Assembly (NCBI GenBank): GCA_947247005.1 | Contig: OX365946.1 | Span: forward strand, 47,146,734 to 47,210,733 | Direction of reading: 5' to 3' | Length of the DNA: 64,000 bases | From: Spisula solida | Lineage: Eukaryota > Mollusca > Bivalvia > Venerida > Mactridae | Part shown: piece after piece, positions 1-10,460 of the stretch | Layout: each line of letters starts with the position of its first letter | Position numbering within the stretch: position 1 is the first letter of the stretch | The notes under the pieces: model-generated | Seen by the model: the letters and a program-made list of their open reading frames with translations, nothing else | Database searches by the model: none | What the model was told of the DNA's origin: nothing | Translations under genes and position numbers: made by a program

Positions 1-1258
1 AACATCACATACTTTGTGAAACACTTATGTACTTTCATGTACAAGGGTGCATGAAGACATTTAAAAGGGATAATCTGTAATCACATAGCGACAAAAAACA
101 AATTAAATAACACCAAACAACAATTAGTCTTCTCACTCCATTAACTAGCTAGTGATACATTTAGAAAGCTTTTGCATACTGCCTTTTTATCATCCTGAAT
201 GAAAATACCGAAGTAATGCTCGATGTGAACTCGGTACGTTCCTTCAGGCATTGAAGACGGTTTGTCGTATGGCGTGATCTAATTGACAATATAATATTTA
301 TTGGCATGAACTTAATGTACTTAATTATCAAGATATGACGTAAACAATTTAATTGAATAACGAATTAATTATTCATTTCTAGTTACCGGTAGTAACTTTA
401 ATAAACGAGACTTTGTCCCGTCATAATTTATTCAAATTCAATGATGTTGCTAGCTTCACTTAAAGTACAAGTTTACTTTCGAATTGCAAATTAAAGATGC
501 TCACATTCTTGTTTACTGTCAGTATTTTGTCCCAAAGTTATCCTATAAACTTCTGGTAACTCATTTAAGAGCCATTTGTATAGGGTATGTTTTTATATCA
601 ACGATCGCGATCCAACGATCTCGGGGATGACGAATACTCGTACTCGATTTTCTAGCCCAAATCGTGGATATCCGAGTACCCGAATACTCGCAACAGCCCT
701 AGTACAGATACAGAATAGTGATAGAGGATCTGTCACAATTTGTCAATTCTTTTATTAACAAGATCTGATGTTGTTTATGTGATGAAACAAATGGCGAACA
801 TAATTATTATTGAAATCATGGTTTGCATGGTTATTATTTTGACCAATATGGACATGTTTGATACAATTCAGTGATCGAGCGCTAAAACTGGTATTCTATT
901 TACTGTTCCAGAGTACTGAGTGGTTAAATCACAACATAAGTTTTAATTTATTTTTTATGCCCTAGCATCTACTGATGCGGAAGGCATAAGGCATACAGTG
1001 ATTGTCCTGTCTGTCTGTCTGTCCGTTCGTTCATTGAAAATGTTAACCGAAAACTTTAAAGTTCTTGAAACTCAAATATTTTCGAAGTTCATCTAGGCAT
1101 TGCTTTCAAATTGGGCATCTACAGAATTATGGCCCCTGATTGACTTAGCTAGTTATTATGGACAAGGCTTCCACCAGGGCATAAGCGTTTAAATGAACAC
1201 AGTCCTGTTTGCTATTTCATATGTTAACCAATTGAGATATTTTCTTGAAATAATTCAG
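1..1258. other. Upstream intron of ITSN with a dispersed repeat
   Basis: No coding exon is recognised before the SH3-D exon. Positions about 950-1195 hold a dispersed repeat. It has a (CTGT)n-rich left part, a middle beginning ATTGAAAATGTTAACC, and a right end GGACAAGGCTTCCACCAGGG followed by CATAAGCG. Relatives lie at 50514-50804 and 61025-61310. The rest is AT-rich with nothing recognisable. Confidence 0.6.
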
Positions 1259-1387
1259 GCTAGAGGTCAGAAAATAAAAATTGGTTGGTTCCCTGCAAAC
1301 TATGTAAAATTGCTGGGTGGAAGTGCAAGAAATACTCCTGATATTTCCCTCGGTTCTGGCGGGAAAACATCACCTGCTACAACCGCT
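1259..1387 (+). CDS. ITSN1: ITSN exon: C-terminal part of SH3-D plus linker
   Basis: A phase 0-0 exon of 43 codons opens after TAATTCAG and closes before GTAAGT. It starts ARGQKIKIGWFPANYVKLL, the last strands of an SH3 domain including the ALYDY-partner segment FPANYV. A Ser/Thr/Gly/Pro-rich linker follows. The same domain in vertebrate intersectin (SH3-D) has the matching segment ARGKK..IGWFPANYVKLL. The first half of the domain must lie upstream of the window. The last 46 nt of the exon and its donor site are the first unit of a 92-bp tandem array (see 1342-1635). Confidence 0.93.
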
Positions 1388-1635
1388 GTAAGTACTCTTC
1401 ATTTTTAGAGGTAATCAAATCTTGTACCATGTGTATTTCCCTCGGTTCTGGCGGGAAAACATCTCCTGCTACAACCGCTGTAAGTACTCTTCAGTTTTAG
1501 ATGTAATCTAATCTGGTACCATGTGTATTTCCCTCGGTTCTGGCGGGAAAACATCACCTGCTACAACCGCTGTAAGTACTCTTTAGTTTTAGAGGTTATC
1601 TAATCTTTTACCATGTTCATTTCCCTCGGTTCTGT
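1342..1635 (+). repeat. 92-bp tandem repeat copying the exon end and its 5' splice site
   Basis: Three full units and a partial fourth have a period of exactly 92 bp. Each full unit holds the last codons of the linker exon (..GGSGGKTSPATTA-type sequence) and the donor GTAAGT. Donors fall at 1388, 1480 and 1572. Unit 4 stops after CCCTCGGTTCTG. Extending the exon past the first donor reads V-S-T-L-H-F then TAG (1406-1408), so the later donors cannot simply lengthen the protein. The first donor is taken as the functional one. Confidence 0.9.
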
Positions 1636-2550
1636 ACAGTATTGGAACCAGCTTCTAAAACAGTGAAATAACGATATTATTTTCACTGTTTTTTCACTGA
1701 TATTTAATCTCTGTAATTCATTGAAAGCATATGATAAGTGGTTATATTTTGTAAAAATGGTCAATGTAAAAAATGTTTATTTTGTTTAAAAATAATTTGA
1801 TTGTGTCCAAAAGTTGGATATCATTATGCCCTGTTGTTATTTTTTCTCAGATACTTTGAACATTTCTTAGAAAGTAGATTCTGAGAAATGATTATAAGAT
1901 GATACGTCCTTGATTTGATGATTGATAGTATACAATATTCTAGTATCTTATATCATTTGTGCTGTCAGTTGCTTCTAGGAACCACACCAGTACATGAGGT
2001 ACATGAGTACTTGAGAAGTTTAAAATATTGGACAGAGTCCCGAAGTTAAACTCATATTTCCTTACATTACACAAGGCTCGCACAGGCCTTGAAATGTCCT
2101 TGAATTTGGTTTCAACCTTGAAAAGTACTTGAATTAAGTGCTGCCTTGAAAAAATGCCAAAATGGTACTTGAATTAAACTGAAAATTCTTGAGTTTATGC
2201 AAAGGGCCTTAAATATACATTGAAGTGTATTGATGTTATCAAAATAACACATTTTTGCATGAAAACGGAAACACCTTTTTTCTTGCAAATTTAAAGTATG
2301 TACATATACTTTTGGGTGGAAGTGTGAGATATGCAGCTAAGCAGTTGTCGTGATGACAATAATTTTCATGTTTATCCATCTCAAAGAGTTAAAAAAATAC
2401 AATTTTAACTCGGTTAATGTTCGGAAAATACCTTGAAATTGCTAATTACAAATACCTTGAAAAAACCTTAAAAATACCTTGAATTTGGATGTGAGAATTG
2501 TGTATGAACCATGTAATACATTACTAATTTGTATACTTACATTATTTTAG

Positions 2551-2626
2551 CTTGGCCAGAGTAGTATGACTCCCTCACCAGCCCCTCAAACTTCAACAAC
2601 ACCCCAGCCAACATCACAAAGTTATG
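2551..2626 (+). CDS. ITSN1: ITSN exon: SH3-D/SH3-E linker
   Basis: The exon is 76 nt, entered in phase 0 after ATTATTTTAG and left in phase 1 before GTGAGT. It encodes LGQSSMTPSPAPQTSTTPQP followed by TSQSY, a Ser/Thr/Pro/Gln-rich disordered linker with TP and SP sites. The final G pairs with TG of any SH3-E exon to make Val (V-D-H-V-I-A-L-Y). If SH3-E is skipped it pairs with GG of the first DH exon to make Gly. The match to the family rests on position and phase, since linkers are poorly conserved. Confidence 0.85.
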
Positions 2627-2639
2627 GTGAGTACTGATT

Positions 2640-3480
2640 TATATCACCTTTTTTATCAATGTGTGTTTGCTTTTTTCATTTCGTTGACTTTTTATACGCC
2701 TGTTGAAAATGGGACAAATTATTGGAACGCCCTTGGCTGGCGGGCGAGCGGGCATATGGACAGCATTCCAGTAATTTGTCTGTTCTCTATCTCAAACAGT
2801 TTTAATCTGATCGTTCTCTAATTTGGTGACAATGTTTATGGGCATAATATCTAGGCTGAGTTTGATTATAGGTCAAATCGGCCTAGACTTTCTTGGGTTA
2901 TGGTTCTTCAATACCACAAAATGTGAAATTGACCTTGTCTGTACTCTTACTCAAACAGTTTTTATCTGATCGTCTTCAAACTTATTGTCAATGTTCATGT
3001 GCATAACATCTTGGATAAGCTTAATTATAGGCCAAGTCAGCCCAGGCCTTCTTGGGTTATGGTCCTATAATTAACAAAATATTGACCTTGTCTGTTCTCT
3101 AGTTTAATGAGTTTCATCTGATTATCTTCAAACTTGGTGACAATGTTTATGGGTATAATATCTAAACTAAGTATTATTAAAGGCCGAATCAGCCCAGACT
3201 TTCTTAGGTTATGGTCCTTTAATTACCAAAATAATATGAAATTTCCCTTGTCTGTACTCTCATTTAAACAGTTTTCATCAGATCAACTTGTTGACATTGT
3301 TATGGGCATAATATCCAGACCAGGTTCAATTATAGGCCAAATCATCATAGGCCATGTTGGGTTATGGCCCGATAATTACCAAAAAATGAGAAATATGCCC
3401 AGGTGGATTGTTTTTTTTTCATTCACCAGAGGGGCATATTTTGTAACATTTTGGCTCTTGTTATACAATGTGTAGCACTT
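2640..3480. repeat. Dispersed repeat with internal ~130-bp tandem units
   Basis: This repeat follows the linker exon donor closely. About four units of roughly 130 bp share 'GGTGACAATGTTTATGGGCA', 'CTTGGGTTATGGTCC' and 'CTGTCTGTTCTCT'. The left end has TTTATACGCCTGTTGAAAA and the right end has AGAGGGGCATATTTTG. An open frame at 3134-3475 is part of the repeat and shows no recognisable protein. It looks like one of the 'GGGCAT' dispersed families of bivalve genomes. Confidence 0.6.
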
Positions 3481-5420
3481 CAATTATTTCTGCACCAATT
3501 TCTTAAAAAAACAAATAGTTTTTACACTATGAAAAGTGATAAGTTGAAATCCTACCGGTGTAAGGTTCAACAATGACATTTACCAGCCCTGATATAGACA
3601 CTGTCTTCTATTGGTCAAATCTTCCGCGGCAGGAACCGAAGATTGTGGGCTCAATCCCAGGCTGTTAATAAATGGTGCTTGTTTATTTCCCTTGCTTGAA
3701 AAGTGAGTGTAGTTCTAGATGACTGCTGGTTAGCCAAGTGTCCGGATAATGTGACTGGATAAAGTATGATCAAATAAACGTGGTCACAGTTGATTTCTTG
3801 TCTATAATTTAATTTCGGCCTATGTTTTCATGAGTGGTGAGTTATACGAGTATGTACAAAGTCTAGTATAAACTCTAAATAAATCTAAATGTCCTGTAAG
3901 GCATGACTTTCTTGTGGAAATTGATTTATTCATGTATAAAGTTTGTGGATCAGGTTAAATTGTCACACTGAAGTGTCTCTATACATGTCTGAAATACTGA
4001 TGATCATTTAAAAGCTAGCTCATTAACTGGCTATAAACACAGGAAGAAGTCACTGAAAGTGATTCAAATAAATTGTAAAACATGTAGCTTGTTTAGACTT
4101 CAATGTAAAGTAAATTTAACAATTTGTGTCAAGGAGATTTATTAACATTATGAAAGTTATTCAGATTGGAAGGCTATTTTATAGCTTCATCATTCACCAA
4201 TGAAGCCAGTGATTTGAATTGCTGAGTTAAAAATGTAATTTTAGAGACATTATTGAAAGCTGATTTTTCAAAACTTTGAACTTGAATTACTCAATTTGGG
4301 CAACAAATTTTATGAATTTTTTTGGTGTATTACTTTATAGATGGTATATTTCATGGGGTACATTGTTCATGTTATCTGGAGCCTTTTGCATTCACGGTGT
4401 CTTGATTTCGTGCAAACAACCTTGACCGAAAAAATAAAACCTTGTTGGGATACTGGCAGGCGTCCTACATCCGGACACTTTTGGCATATTTTTCACGATA
4501 ACTCGAGAAATGTGTAAATCAAGCCATTGAAATTTCACCTGAACGAAGCTAGGTTCGTCTCTTAACTGAAGAGCTAATTTGTTTACTTCTAAAAATAGCT
4601 CAAGTGCATTTTTGAGGGCCATTGTAGGGGTCACTACATCACCTCATTTTTAAGTCCAACAGAACCATCAATCCGGACAACGTGTTGTCGCATTTTTTAT
4701 TATTAAAAGGCGTTAAATATCGAATTAAACTGTATAATGAATCAAGGGAGAACACCAATGAACGATTTGTACAAAATTTGTACGACTTATCTCCCGTGAA
4801 CATTGGAAAAATATCGATTGAAATTAAGCGGTAAAATTTTAAACGTTCACTTTTCAAAGCGGGCATTTTGATACAAAATGACGTTGTACATAACGATACG
4901 ATGTTTTTGAAACTCTGCACATACTTTACTAAGCTATATTTTCCGGGTTTATCTGTTAACAAAACATCGGCTTACCTCATATTTAGCATAAGGACTCTAG
5001 TTTACATTTTGGGGCTGCGCAGAAGTATTGCGCATGCGCAGTTATACGATTTTCAACTTCCCCCGTAAAGCAAACAAGTTTCGCGAGTGCAGACGAAAAT
5101 AAATGCAATATTTCTTGTAAAATATTTAACTTTAATCGTTGCTACTTCGTTGTGTTGACAAAAATCAAGCGTCTAATTGATTGACAACAGATGATCAAAA
5201 TTAATGGCCGCTATAAAGTGTTTTTGAGTCTGTCCGGGTTGATGATTGCCCGGATTTGGTGGTCGCCAGCCAGTACGCATGAAATAGGAGATCAATCTAA
5301 CATAAGTTACACTGTGTAAAATAAAACAAAAAACATGACTTAATCGGTGACCTCAGCAATTAAAAGCTTAAAATTAAATGCAATGTCGTCTATAGACAGG
5401 ATGTTATGACAATTAAATTT
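3481..5420. other. Intron segment with an NRF1-like palindrome; possible antisense promoter
   Basis: There is no plus-strand exon here. A perfect NRF1-type palindrome, TGCGCATGCGCA, lies at 5029-5040. Just to its left, on the minus strand, is a good donor (TATGAG then GTAAGC at about 4977). Two short minus-strand open frames occupy 4639-4962 and 4392-4634. The second includes MALKNALELFLEVNKLALQ with a possible donor CAG-GTGAAA. No family is recognised and no further minus-strand exons were found to the left, so this may be a displaced promoter or first-exon fragment, or chance. Confidence 0.3.
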
Positions 5421-5423
5421 AGG

Positions 5424-5583
5424 AAATAGATCACAGTTTTGCGTGATATACTGGTGAATAGATCACGGTTTAGAGGTCATTTGCGTAGGAATTAATCACG
5501 AAGGCCTACGATTAATAACTGTGCATGTGAACGACAAACTGTGATCTATTCACCGGTATATCACGCAAAACTGCGATCTATTT
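5424..5583. mobile_element. Foldback (MITE-like) element, 48-bp inverted arms
   Basis: The left arm (5424-5471, starting AAATAGATCACAGTTTTGCG) and the right arm (5536-5583, ending CGCAAAACTGCGATCTATTT) are near-perfect inverted repeats around a 64-bp spacer. The spacer contains a smaller hairpin, CGTAGG/CCTACG. No coding capacity and no clear target-site duplication are seen. Confidence 0.75.
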
Positions 5584-6104
5584 GCTTTCTAACACGTGTA
5601 ATTTGTGCCATTTTATACGAACTCATTTATTTGCTGAGTTGATGAGTTATTTTTCATGTTGCTATAGACAACTTCCGCTGTTCAAAGTATCGTAACGTCT
5701 GCCCCTGGATTTTTAAGCTTTACTATTTTCTTAATTTGTCGCCAAACTGATGCTTATTAATGCCAAATTTCAATTACGTATTTCACGTTTATGCATATGA
5801 ATTGATACATGCAATAACGTTTTACTAGAATATCAATATAATCGAATAAATAAACAGAAAGTACGAAATGAAAATTACCCAAAACGTCGCACTCTACGGC
5901 GACGTCACAATTCATGACGTCATGAAATAAACAAGGCGTGAATTTCTTTGATAAAAATCGCGAATTATACGCGGGAGATCAATTAAACTGCCGAAATTCA
6001 ACCGTGATATCATTTGTTAAATCACGCTACAGCTCTATACGTTTACATGGGGCAAAATACAAACAGTGTTAGAATGTTTATTAAGTGTTGATTTATTGCG
6101 AATA
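5584..6104. promoter_or_regulatory. Intron stretch with CRE-type palindromes
   Basis: No exon is recognised. The segment carries a full CRE palindrome, ATGACGTCAT, at about 5914-5923 and a GACGTCAC half nearby (about 5900). Further TGACGTCA-like sites fall at about 6299 and 6538, the latter inside the mariner fragment. CpG is less depleted than in the rest of the intron. Whether this is an enhancer or internal promoter cannot be judged from sequence alone. Confidence 0.25.
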
Positions 6105-6620
6105 TACGTGGGGAGATCCAAAAGTAATGTCACTGGTGCTGTAAAATCGTGCATACTGTTAATAAAACAACACAATTTTACACGTAGCTACATTAATCTA
6201 TTTTCAATATAATGACCAAATTTCATGAGAATACAATTATTTGTTATTGAGATATACGTGTACATAGGAAGCCTACTTACGGACATCGCCGCAAGCCAAT
6301 GACGTCAACAAAATTTGATGTTACTTACATCATTCCTTTTCAAAGTATCATCATTGATACAGCGATCATGTCTGTTCACCCATTTTTTAAACTCATTTAC
6401 ATACTAGAGTCTTTATGTTGTCAGGAAAACACATTGTTACGGGCCTGTCTTGTTTCAGGGTCATAGAAATACACCCATGTCTCATCAACTGTAATTATAC
6501 GCTGGAAAAATAACGTCATTTTCGTGTGCGGTGACATGACGTCAGTGGTATATTTTGAATGTCTATATGATGCTATTTTAATATGAATAAATGATATTAA
6601 TTTGATATTAATTAATTTTT
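6105..6620 (-). pseudogene. Truncated mariner-family element (transposase fragment)
   Basis: One terminal repeat (TACGTGGGGAGATCCAAAAG, starting at TA 6105) is present. The inner sequence matches the more complete element at 50215-51129. The minus strand at 6421-6636 encodes a fragment with TVDETWVYFYDPETRQAR, which resembles the block around the second catalytic Asp of mariner/SETMAR-type transposases. The other end is missing; similarity to the second copy stops near 6620. It is a dead remnant. Confidence 0.75.
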
Positions 6621-8117
6621 GTTTTCCAATGTCCACAAATTTGTCTTGAAACTGTTGCCTAAAGTTATGTGGTATTGCTACACTGTAATATATGAAATAA
6701 TTTATTATTGTAAGCTTACTCTGTATTAAAGGCTCGTGAAAATATTTTTGGGCTTCTTGAACATTTCATGAACCAAGTATTAAAAGTTTATGAAATTTTA
6801 ATCTGCGATTTCAAATTCATGAACTTCGAAAGGACAGCAAGTGATTTTATGTTAACGCTGCCCAGGGTGTATGGGCGGACATGTGGGCCGAGGAAGTGTC
6901 CACTTATTTGTCTGTACTCTTAATTCAAACCGTTTTCATCTTATCACCACATCAAAAGTTATTGACCCATAGGGCGGTTTTCACAGTTTTCACTCATGTA
7001 CATAAATAAGCCATCCTTCAGATAGTTGCCAGCATTGTTTTCATAGCACCCTTACTTGATAATTGATGGAACCTCAATGGGATAGTTCAATTCCCTTTAT
7101 CCTTTTATTGTTACCTCTTTAATTAGAGTTTCAATCCCTTTTTAGGATCGTTGGATGTGAGTCGTTTGTCAACAATTTCTGTAAATAAAAACTCTAAAAC
7201 CAGGGAATATATTTTTACTTAACTTACATGTAGGTAGTAGAAGATCCTGAAATGGTCCTCTTCAAACAGATACAGTATCAACTGTTCAGTCCATTGCATA
7301 TGTAGGTCACTGGTTCAAATATAGGTTTTAAGATTGAACACCCTTTAAATATCATCTCCTAAGTCACTGAATGAATTTTAAGAACTGAAAACGACTGATT
7401 CCTGTGTGGTCCTCTTTAAATTATTATATCAACTACTTCAGTCAGCTACATATGTATGTCACTTCTAAAGTATGCAACATATTATCATCCGAAATCTTCT
7501 GTCCCATGGACAGTGCGTATGTGCAGCTCTGTTCTGTGCCTCGGATCCCTTGGGTGAGCCTCTTAAGGCCCTTTTGAGCCCTCTTGTTTTAGTAATTAGG
7601 TCACCTATCACAAAGTGACAGGGGAGCTTTTGTGATCACTCATTTTGTCTGTTGTCCATCAGTCTGTCCACAATTGCTTGTGTAGTCACTTGAGGTCACA
7701 ACTTTAGCCTAGTCTATATACATTTACTTTATTCTTATTAGAAGTTGTAAATGATTTCTTAGGTCACTATAGGGGAATGCATGAACTATTTCGACGGGTG
7801 AGTGACATAGAGCCCTTTTGGTCCTCTTATTTATATATATAAAGCAGTCATTAAATTATTATTGTCTTATTACCTTATTTTGCTAAACCGATGCAATACG
7901 TTTAGATGTACTTCTAGCAAAGTCATTGGGTAAAGTTGTAGTTCCTTCACATGTTTTCAATCATGAATTGTCTCCCTTTGTTAAATTTATATATATATTC
8001 ACACTGCTGACATTGATCGCGAATATAGCGAAAATTACCCCCCCCCATGAATAATACCTGCTATACAGTATAAGATATTTACTCTTTATTTTATCGCAAA
8101 AAACTTTGTAAAGGAAT
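6621..8117. other. Intron, dispersed repeat remnants only
   Basis: No exon is recognised. Between about 6840 and 7830 there are remnants of bivalve-type dispersed repeats: GGGCGGACATGTGG.., GTCTGTACTCTTAATTCAAAC, CACTTGAGGTCACAACTTTAG, and GGTCACCTATCACAAAGTGA followed by CAGGGGAGC. An ATTACCCCCCCCCATG run lies near 8034. Confidence 0.5.
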
Positions 8118-8456
8118 TAGTTTGCAGTTAAAATCTAAATTGCCTGGCCTAAATTTATAGTTTTATTATTGTCCTTACAACAAGGAAATAAAACTGCAAC
8201 TGTACAATCCTTACATGTTAATATTGATAATTTCATTACTGCAGTTAGTAAAGTTTATACTTCTAATATGTACAGTAAGTGGTATTCTTGTATATGGTAT
8301 TGTTTTACAAAACAACATTCATGGTCATCATCATATGAAGGTATTATAGGATATTCAATTACTTTTGTTTGTCTGTAATTGTTTAAGCAGGCATTCCATT
8401 TATATAGCTAGATGATTTATTCGTTTTATTATAAAATACAAACAAAAATCTATTTT

Positions 8457-8725
8457 CAGACAATGTCAGACATTGGTGTCACGACAATGTCAGAATTTGG
8501 TGTCACCGCAATGTCAGACTTTGGTGTCATGGCAATGTTAGAATTTGGTGTCGCCACAATGTAAGACTTTGGTGTCACGACAATGTCAGACTTTGGTGTC
8601 GACACAATGTCAGACTTTGGTGTCACCGCAATGTTAGGCTGTGGTGTCACCATAATGTTAGACTTTGGTTTCGCCACAATATCAGGCTCTGATGTGACTA
8701 CAATGACAGTCGCCATGTTTAACCC
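8457..8725. repeat. 24-bp minisatellite upstream of the first SH3-E exon
   Basis: About 11 units of the form AATGTCAGACTTTGGTGTCA plus CCGC/CGAC end about 40 nt before the acceptor of exon 8762. Because 24 is a multiple of three, both strands stay open across it (plus 'SDFGVDTM' and minus 'TPKSDIVV' repeats), but there is no sign of real coding. The copy in unit 2 lies at 15378-15646. Confidence 0.9.
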
Positions 8726-8761
8726 AGCCATTATGACATCATTATATATTATATATTTCAG

Positions 8762-8950
8762 TGGATCATGTTATAGCACTGTATCCGTGTCAAGCTCAGC
8801 ACCAAGATGAACTGACATTTCAGAAAGATGCTGTGATAAATGTCATCAAGAAGGATGACCCTGACTGGTGGCAAGGAGAGTATAATGGACATACTGGCAT
8901 GTTTCCATCTAACTATGTACAGAACACTACTCCAGAAGCTACGGCATCCT
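8762..8950 (+). CDS. ITSN1: ITSN SH3-E exon, copy 1 (Tyr to Cys in ALYPY)
   Basis: A 189-nt phase 1-1 exon encodes an entire SH3 domain: [20 protein letters not shown], then the RT loop, [13 protein letters not shown] (n-Src loop with the paired Trp), and GMFPSNYVQ. It is the SH3-E of intersectin, which in vertebrates binds proline-rich endocytic partners and lies next to the DH domain. This copy reads ALYPC where the other three read ALYPY. The missing Tyr belongs to the ligand-binding ALYDY motif, so binding may be weakened. One silent change (TTT for TTC) also sets it apart. The acceptor is TATATTTCAG and the donor GTAAGT. Confidence 0.93.
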
Positions 8951-8995
8951 GTAAGTACCTTAACATGTTCACTATTTATATATTATAAATTTCAG
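8951..8995 (+). other. 45-nt mini-intron between SH3-E copies 1 and 2
   Basis: It has GTAAGT at the start and TTTCAG at the end. At 45 nt it is shorter than most spliceosomal introns of animals. Read through in frame it meets TAA (..IYIL then stop), so retention would truncate the protein. It consists of the donor flank of one exon copy fused to the acceptor flank of the next, as expected for a 234-bp tandem duplication of exon plus flank. Confidence 0.85.
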
Positions 8996-9184
8996 TGGAT
9001 CATGTTATAGCACTGTATCCGTATCAAGCTCAGCACCAAGATGAACTGACATTCCAGAAAGATGCTGTGATAAATGTCATCAAGAAGGATGACCCTGACT
9101 GGTGGCAAGGAGAGTATAATGGACATACTGGCATGTTTCCATCTAACTATGTACAGAACACTACTCCAGAAGCTACGGCATCCT
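8996..9184 (+). CDS. ITSN1: ITSN SH3-E exon, copy 2
   Basis: The exon has the same 189 nt and phase 1-1 as copy 1 and the intact ALYPY motif. Joined after copy 1, the junction codon is T+TG (Leu); joined directly to the linker exon it is G+TG (Val). It appears identical to the copies at 15683 and 15917. The next unquestioned exon is 34127, whose GG completes a Trp codon with the final T. Confidence 0.92.
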
Positions 9185-9226
9185 GTAAGTACCTTAACAT
9201 GTTCACTATTTATTGAACTTCACCTG

Positions 9227-9467
9227 GGTACCGTTTTATCAAAGCACTTACGGAAATCTTTAACTTGTGTTCAAATTTTATTTATTAATTATTCTTCAAC
9301 AACTGCAAATTGGGGACTGGTGGTTTGTAGAAGTCATTAACTGAATCATTAGGAGTATTGTAGATTCATTTACAACACTATGTAGTTCTATAAGATTTAT
9401 AAAACATTTTAATTTGATTGTTACTTTAAATTTTCCATGAAAGCTTTGATAAAACAGTACCCTGACA
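9227..9467. mobile_element. Foldback element (TTTTATCAAAGCACTTA ends)
   Basis: The left end, GTTTTATCAAAGCACTTACGG, is an inverted match of the right end AAAGCTTTGATAAAACAGTA. A relative with the same ends sits at 55893-56082. A second foldback element (9462-9697) abuts it, with ends ATTCCGAAGCATCTCAA and TTAAGATGCTCCTGGACAT. Both recur in unit 2 (+6,921). No coding was found. Confidence 0.6.
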
Positions 9468-10460
9468 TTCCGAAGCATCTCAATCTGAGATAAGTCTCAG
9501 CTCAAATATTGTTGCATAATCTATAAGTTAATTTCCATGTGAGGCCTGATTCAAAAATGGTTGATCACAAAACAGAAACATTATTCCGAGATTATTGCTG
9601 TAAAAATGCAATTACTCCAACTTCGACTTAAATTTGAGTAATATCTCACTTTGAGTTAAAATTTGTACTTAAGATGCTCCTGGACATTGGAGTCTGTTCT
9701 TAAACATTATTTGTTTTACATTGCCCTACACAGCAAAGGTCTGATGCGGAGATAATTTTTGTCTGGTTTTCATCAAAGTTGTATAGCCTAGCTATGGGAT
9801 TAGAGATTGTCGGTGGACTCTAATGGTTTCTTCTTTCATTTGGTTTGAAGTATTGCCATGATACTTGTTGTATGTTGTGTTTTATCACTAAGACCCATTC
9901 AAATTCTGGAGTACAGACCACCATTACCGTGTGTAGGTCAGACATACTATTTTTGCAAGAGTTGCTTCCCTTAGACTACTGATTGTGCATATATTGTTTA
10001 CAATTTGTTATATTGTAAAGCAACTAACATTAGGCTGTATTTTAATTTTTTTTCTGTCTTATAGAGTTTTTCACCTTTAGGACTCAATTAAAGCGCTTAA
10101 AATCCATCATTCTGCAGATAGGTTATGAAGTTATTGCGTAAGGTTTATGAAAATTGGGCTTTAAATTAGTACATGATTGGATTGGTATGTGTTCAGAGAT
10201 TATTTCCGAATATTCACACCTTTGATTGGTTAGTTTTGAGCTTAGTCTTCCGATTGACCAATACCAAACTGTTATGTAAAGGGATGTTTGTGTTGATTAG
10301 TGTGAATTGGATTGGTGCATGATTGTCTGAATGAGAAACATACTTCATTAAGGCAGTATAAGATATACAATTGTGTAGTGAGTTAAATGTTAACTACTGT
10401 CACAGTCAACATGACTAATACACTGCTGGGTCGAGTGTTAGACTCTCACCTGGAACACCT

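Noticed and set aside
8456..8810. Long open frames on both strands over the 24-bp minisatellite (SDFGV and TPKSDIVV repeats)
   Set aside because: The unit length is a multiple of three, so several frames stay open by construction. There is no splice logic or family match, and it lies in an intron.
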